From Spirochaetia bacterium (lineage in GTDB: Bacteria; Spirochaetota; Spirochaetia; PWKH01): a stretch of DNA of 7,562 nucleotides. This document shows, in pieces, positions 7,208 through 7,562 of the stretch. Location of the stretch: positions 1 to 7,562 of the forward strand of contig JAIPFU010000084.1 of NCBI GenBank assembly GCA_021736505.1, read 5' to 3'. The notes beneath the pieces were generated by a model. It was not told the origin of the DNA. It ran no database searches and saw only the letters and a program-made list of their open reading frames with translations. The first letter of the stretch is position 1, and each line of letters starts with the position of its first letter. Both the position numbers and the translations under genes were made by a program.

Positions 7208-7226
7208 TGTGCCGAATTCGCAGCAC
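7208..7226 (+). repeat. Dispersed 19-base palindromic repeat, copy D (S = C)
   Basis: TGTGCCGAATTCGCAGCAC lies in the divergent intergenic region, 55 bases before the ATG of the right-hand gene. It is inverted relative to copy C, and the similarity of the two extends a few bases beyond the 19-base core. Confidence 0.9.
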
Positions 7227-7269
7227 AGAGGGATTAACAACATAAATTGAGATATCATGGGAAATAAAT

Positions 7270-7275
7270 GGAGGA
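7270..7275 (+). promoter_or_regulatory. Ribosome binding site of the right-hand gene
   Basis: GGAGGA, with GGAGG ending 7 bases before the ATG at 7282, is a strong Shine-Dalgarno that fixes this start and argues the short frame is or was a real gene. Confidence 0.8.
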
Positions 7276-7281
7276 ACCATC

Positions 7282-7440
7282 ATGGCAAAAATACGATCCG
7301 CCCTTGAAATAGCCCTGGAAAAAACCGAGGGAGTAAAGGAAGATCCGGAAAAAATCCGGCAGCAGAAGCTTACAGAAACTGGTAAGCGGCTTTTTTCGAC
7401 CTTTTTCTTTGAAGGTCAGAAAGATGTAAATGGCAAGTAA
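7282..7440 (+). CDS. Short hypothetical gene, probably a truncated 5' fragment
   Basis: The frame encodes 52 residues starting MAKIRSALEIALEKTEG, with a strong ribosome site. The product is charged and helical-looking (KEDPEKIRQQKL), then contains RLFSTFFFEGQ and ends in VNGK. The N-terminus reminds me of short conserved hypothetical proteins of spirochaetes that are longer than this; that is recollection, not a search result. The last codons and the TAA (7438-7440) fall in phase with the 24-base array that follows, as GGnAAnTAA. The natural reading is therefore that an insertion replaced the 3' part of the gene from about 7425. If so, the fragment is unlikely to be functional. Alternatively it is a genuine small protein with an AT-rich downstream tract. 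Confidence 0.6.
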   Translation: MAKIRSALEIALEKTEGVKEDPEKIRQQKLTETGKRLFSTFFFEGQKDVNGK

Positions 7441-7562
7441 AAATCACTATATTTAGGTAATTAAAAATCATTGTAGTCCGGAAAATAGAATTCAGTATAG
7501 TGTGGAAATTAAAATCCATATTAGTAGGGAAAATAATTTTCACAGTACTTAGGAAATTAAAA
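7425..7562 (+). mobile_element. Possible left end of an IS21-like insertion sequence
   Basis: IS21-family elements are known to carry several repeated transposase-binding sites at each end. Units resembling GGAAATTAAAATCA at about 20-25 base spacing match my memory of such termini ahead of istA. A TG dinucleotide that could start the element occurs at 7425, just where the short gene loses its coding character. No transposase gene, opposite end or target duplication is visible in the window, so this rests on repeat style, the base-composition shift and the apparent gene truncation. Confidence 0.4.
7441..7560 (+). repeat. Five degenerate tandem units of exactly 24 bases
   Basis: Units begin at 7441, 7465, 7489, 7513 and 7537. 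Invariant columns are C5, A6, T10, A11, T13, G16, G17, A19, A20, T22 and A23; columns 7, 14 and 15 vary freely. Every unit ends in TAA or TAG in the phase of the preceding gene's stop. A half-matching unit 0 covers 7417-7440 (its right half GGCAAGTAA fits). The array is AT-rich compared with the rest of the window and continues to its edge. Confidence 0.9.

Larger units (their letters stand above)
6917..7281. other. Divergent intergenic region of 365 bases
   Basis: The spacer between the - strand operon and the right-hand + strand gene holds repeat copies C and D in inverted orientation, a broken protein-like frame on the - strand (6970-7122), a candidate - strand promoter (7167-7194) and the ribosome site of the right-hand gene. 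I see no tRNA or riboswitch architecture. No strong + strand promoter is evident; TTGCTT (7110-7115) with TAGTAT (7134-7139) at 18-base spacing is a weak possibility. Confidence 0.7.

Noticed and set aside
7208..7226. CIRCE or other known heat-shock operator
   Set aside because: The palindrome lacks the TTAGCACTC-N9-GAGTGCTAA pattern, and copies also lie within genes.
7022..7258. - strand frame of 78 codons in the spacer
   Set aside because: Its start crosses repeat copy D, it spans AT-rich promoter-like sequence, and the other frame there looks more protein-like.
7441..7562. CRISPR array
   Set aside because: Units are only 24 bases, contiguous and degenerate, with no unique spacers between identical repeats.

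Overview
The window is mid-GC bacterial DNA with one very large repeat-protein gene on the + strand, a tight three-gene operon on the - strand, and a messy right end where a short + strand gene runs into an AT-rich tandem array. The gene set does not fix the taxon. My tentative guess is a free-living spirochaete, based only on the general look of the ankyrin protein and the short right-hand gene.

Left half (1-4148): one open frame that begins upstream of the window. Its visible 1381 residues comprise a 298-residue Pro/Glu tandem-repeat rod (23 units of 14 or 8 residues), an acidic linker, and about 26-27 ankyrin repeats running to the C-terminus. One ankyrin repeat carries an Asn/Asp-rich insert built on 12-base repeats. 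A subset of the ankyrin repeats forms a separate shortened class that recurs among the canonical ones. After the stop codon comes an 11-base periodic tract with hairpin potential.

Middle (4316-6916, - strand): transcription order is an AlaX-type alanyl-tRNA editing protein with a C-terminal DHHA1 domain, then an AlkD-type DNA alkylation repair glycosylase, then a small VTT/DedA-type membrane protein. The first junction is a 4-base ATGA overlap and the second a 14-base overlap, so the three are probably co-transcribed and translationally coupled. The first two are quality-control or repair enzymes; the membrane protein has no obvious link to them.

Right end (6917-7562): a 365-base divergent spacer contains a short protein-like frame broken by an in-frame TAA. 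A 52-codon + strand gene follows. Its stop codon lies in the first, degenerate period of an exactly 24-base periodic AT-rich array. I read this array as the multi-site terminal region of an IS21-like insertion sequence that cut the gene, with the transposase genes outside the window. This is a recollection-based inference.

The most unusual signal is a 19-base near-palindrome, TGTGCCGAATTSGCAGCAC (S = C or G). It occurs four times between 4908 and 7226, twice in each orientation, and never in the ankyrin gene. Two copies lie inside coding sequence without breaking the frame, and the unit has no stop codon in any of six frames. It behaves like a dispersed, ORF-tolerant palindromic repeat.
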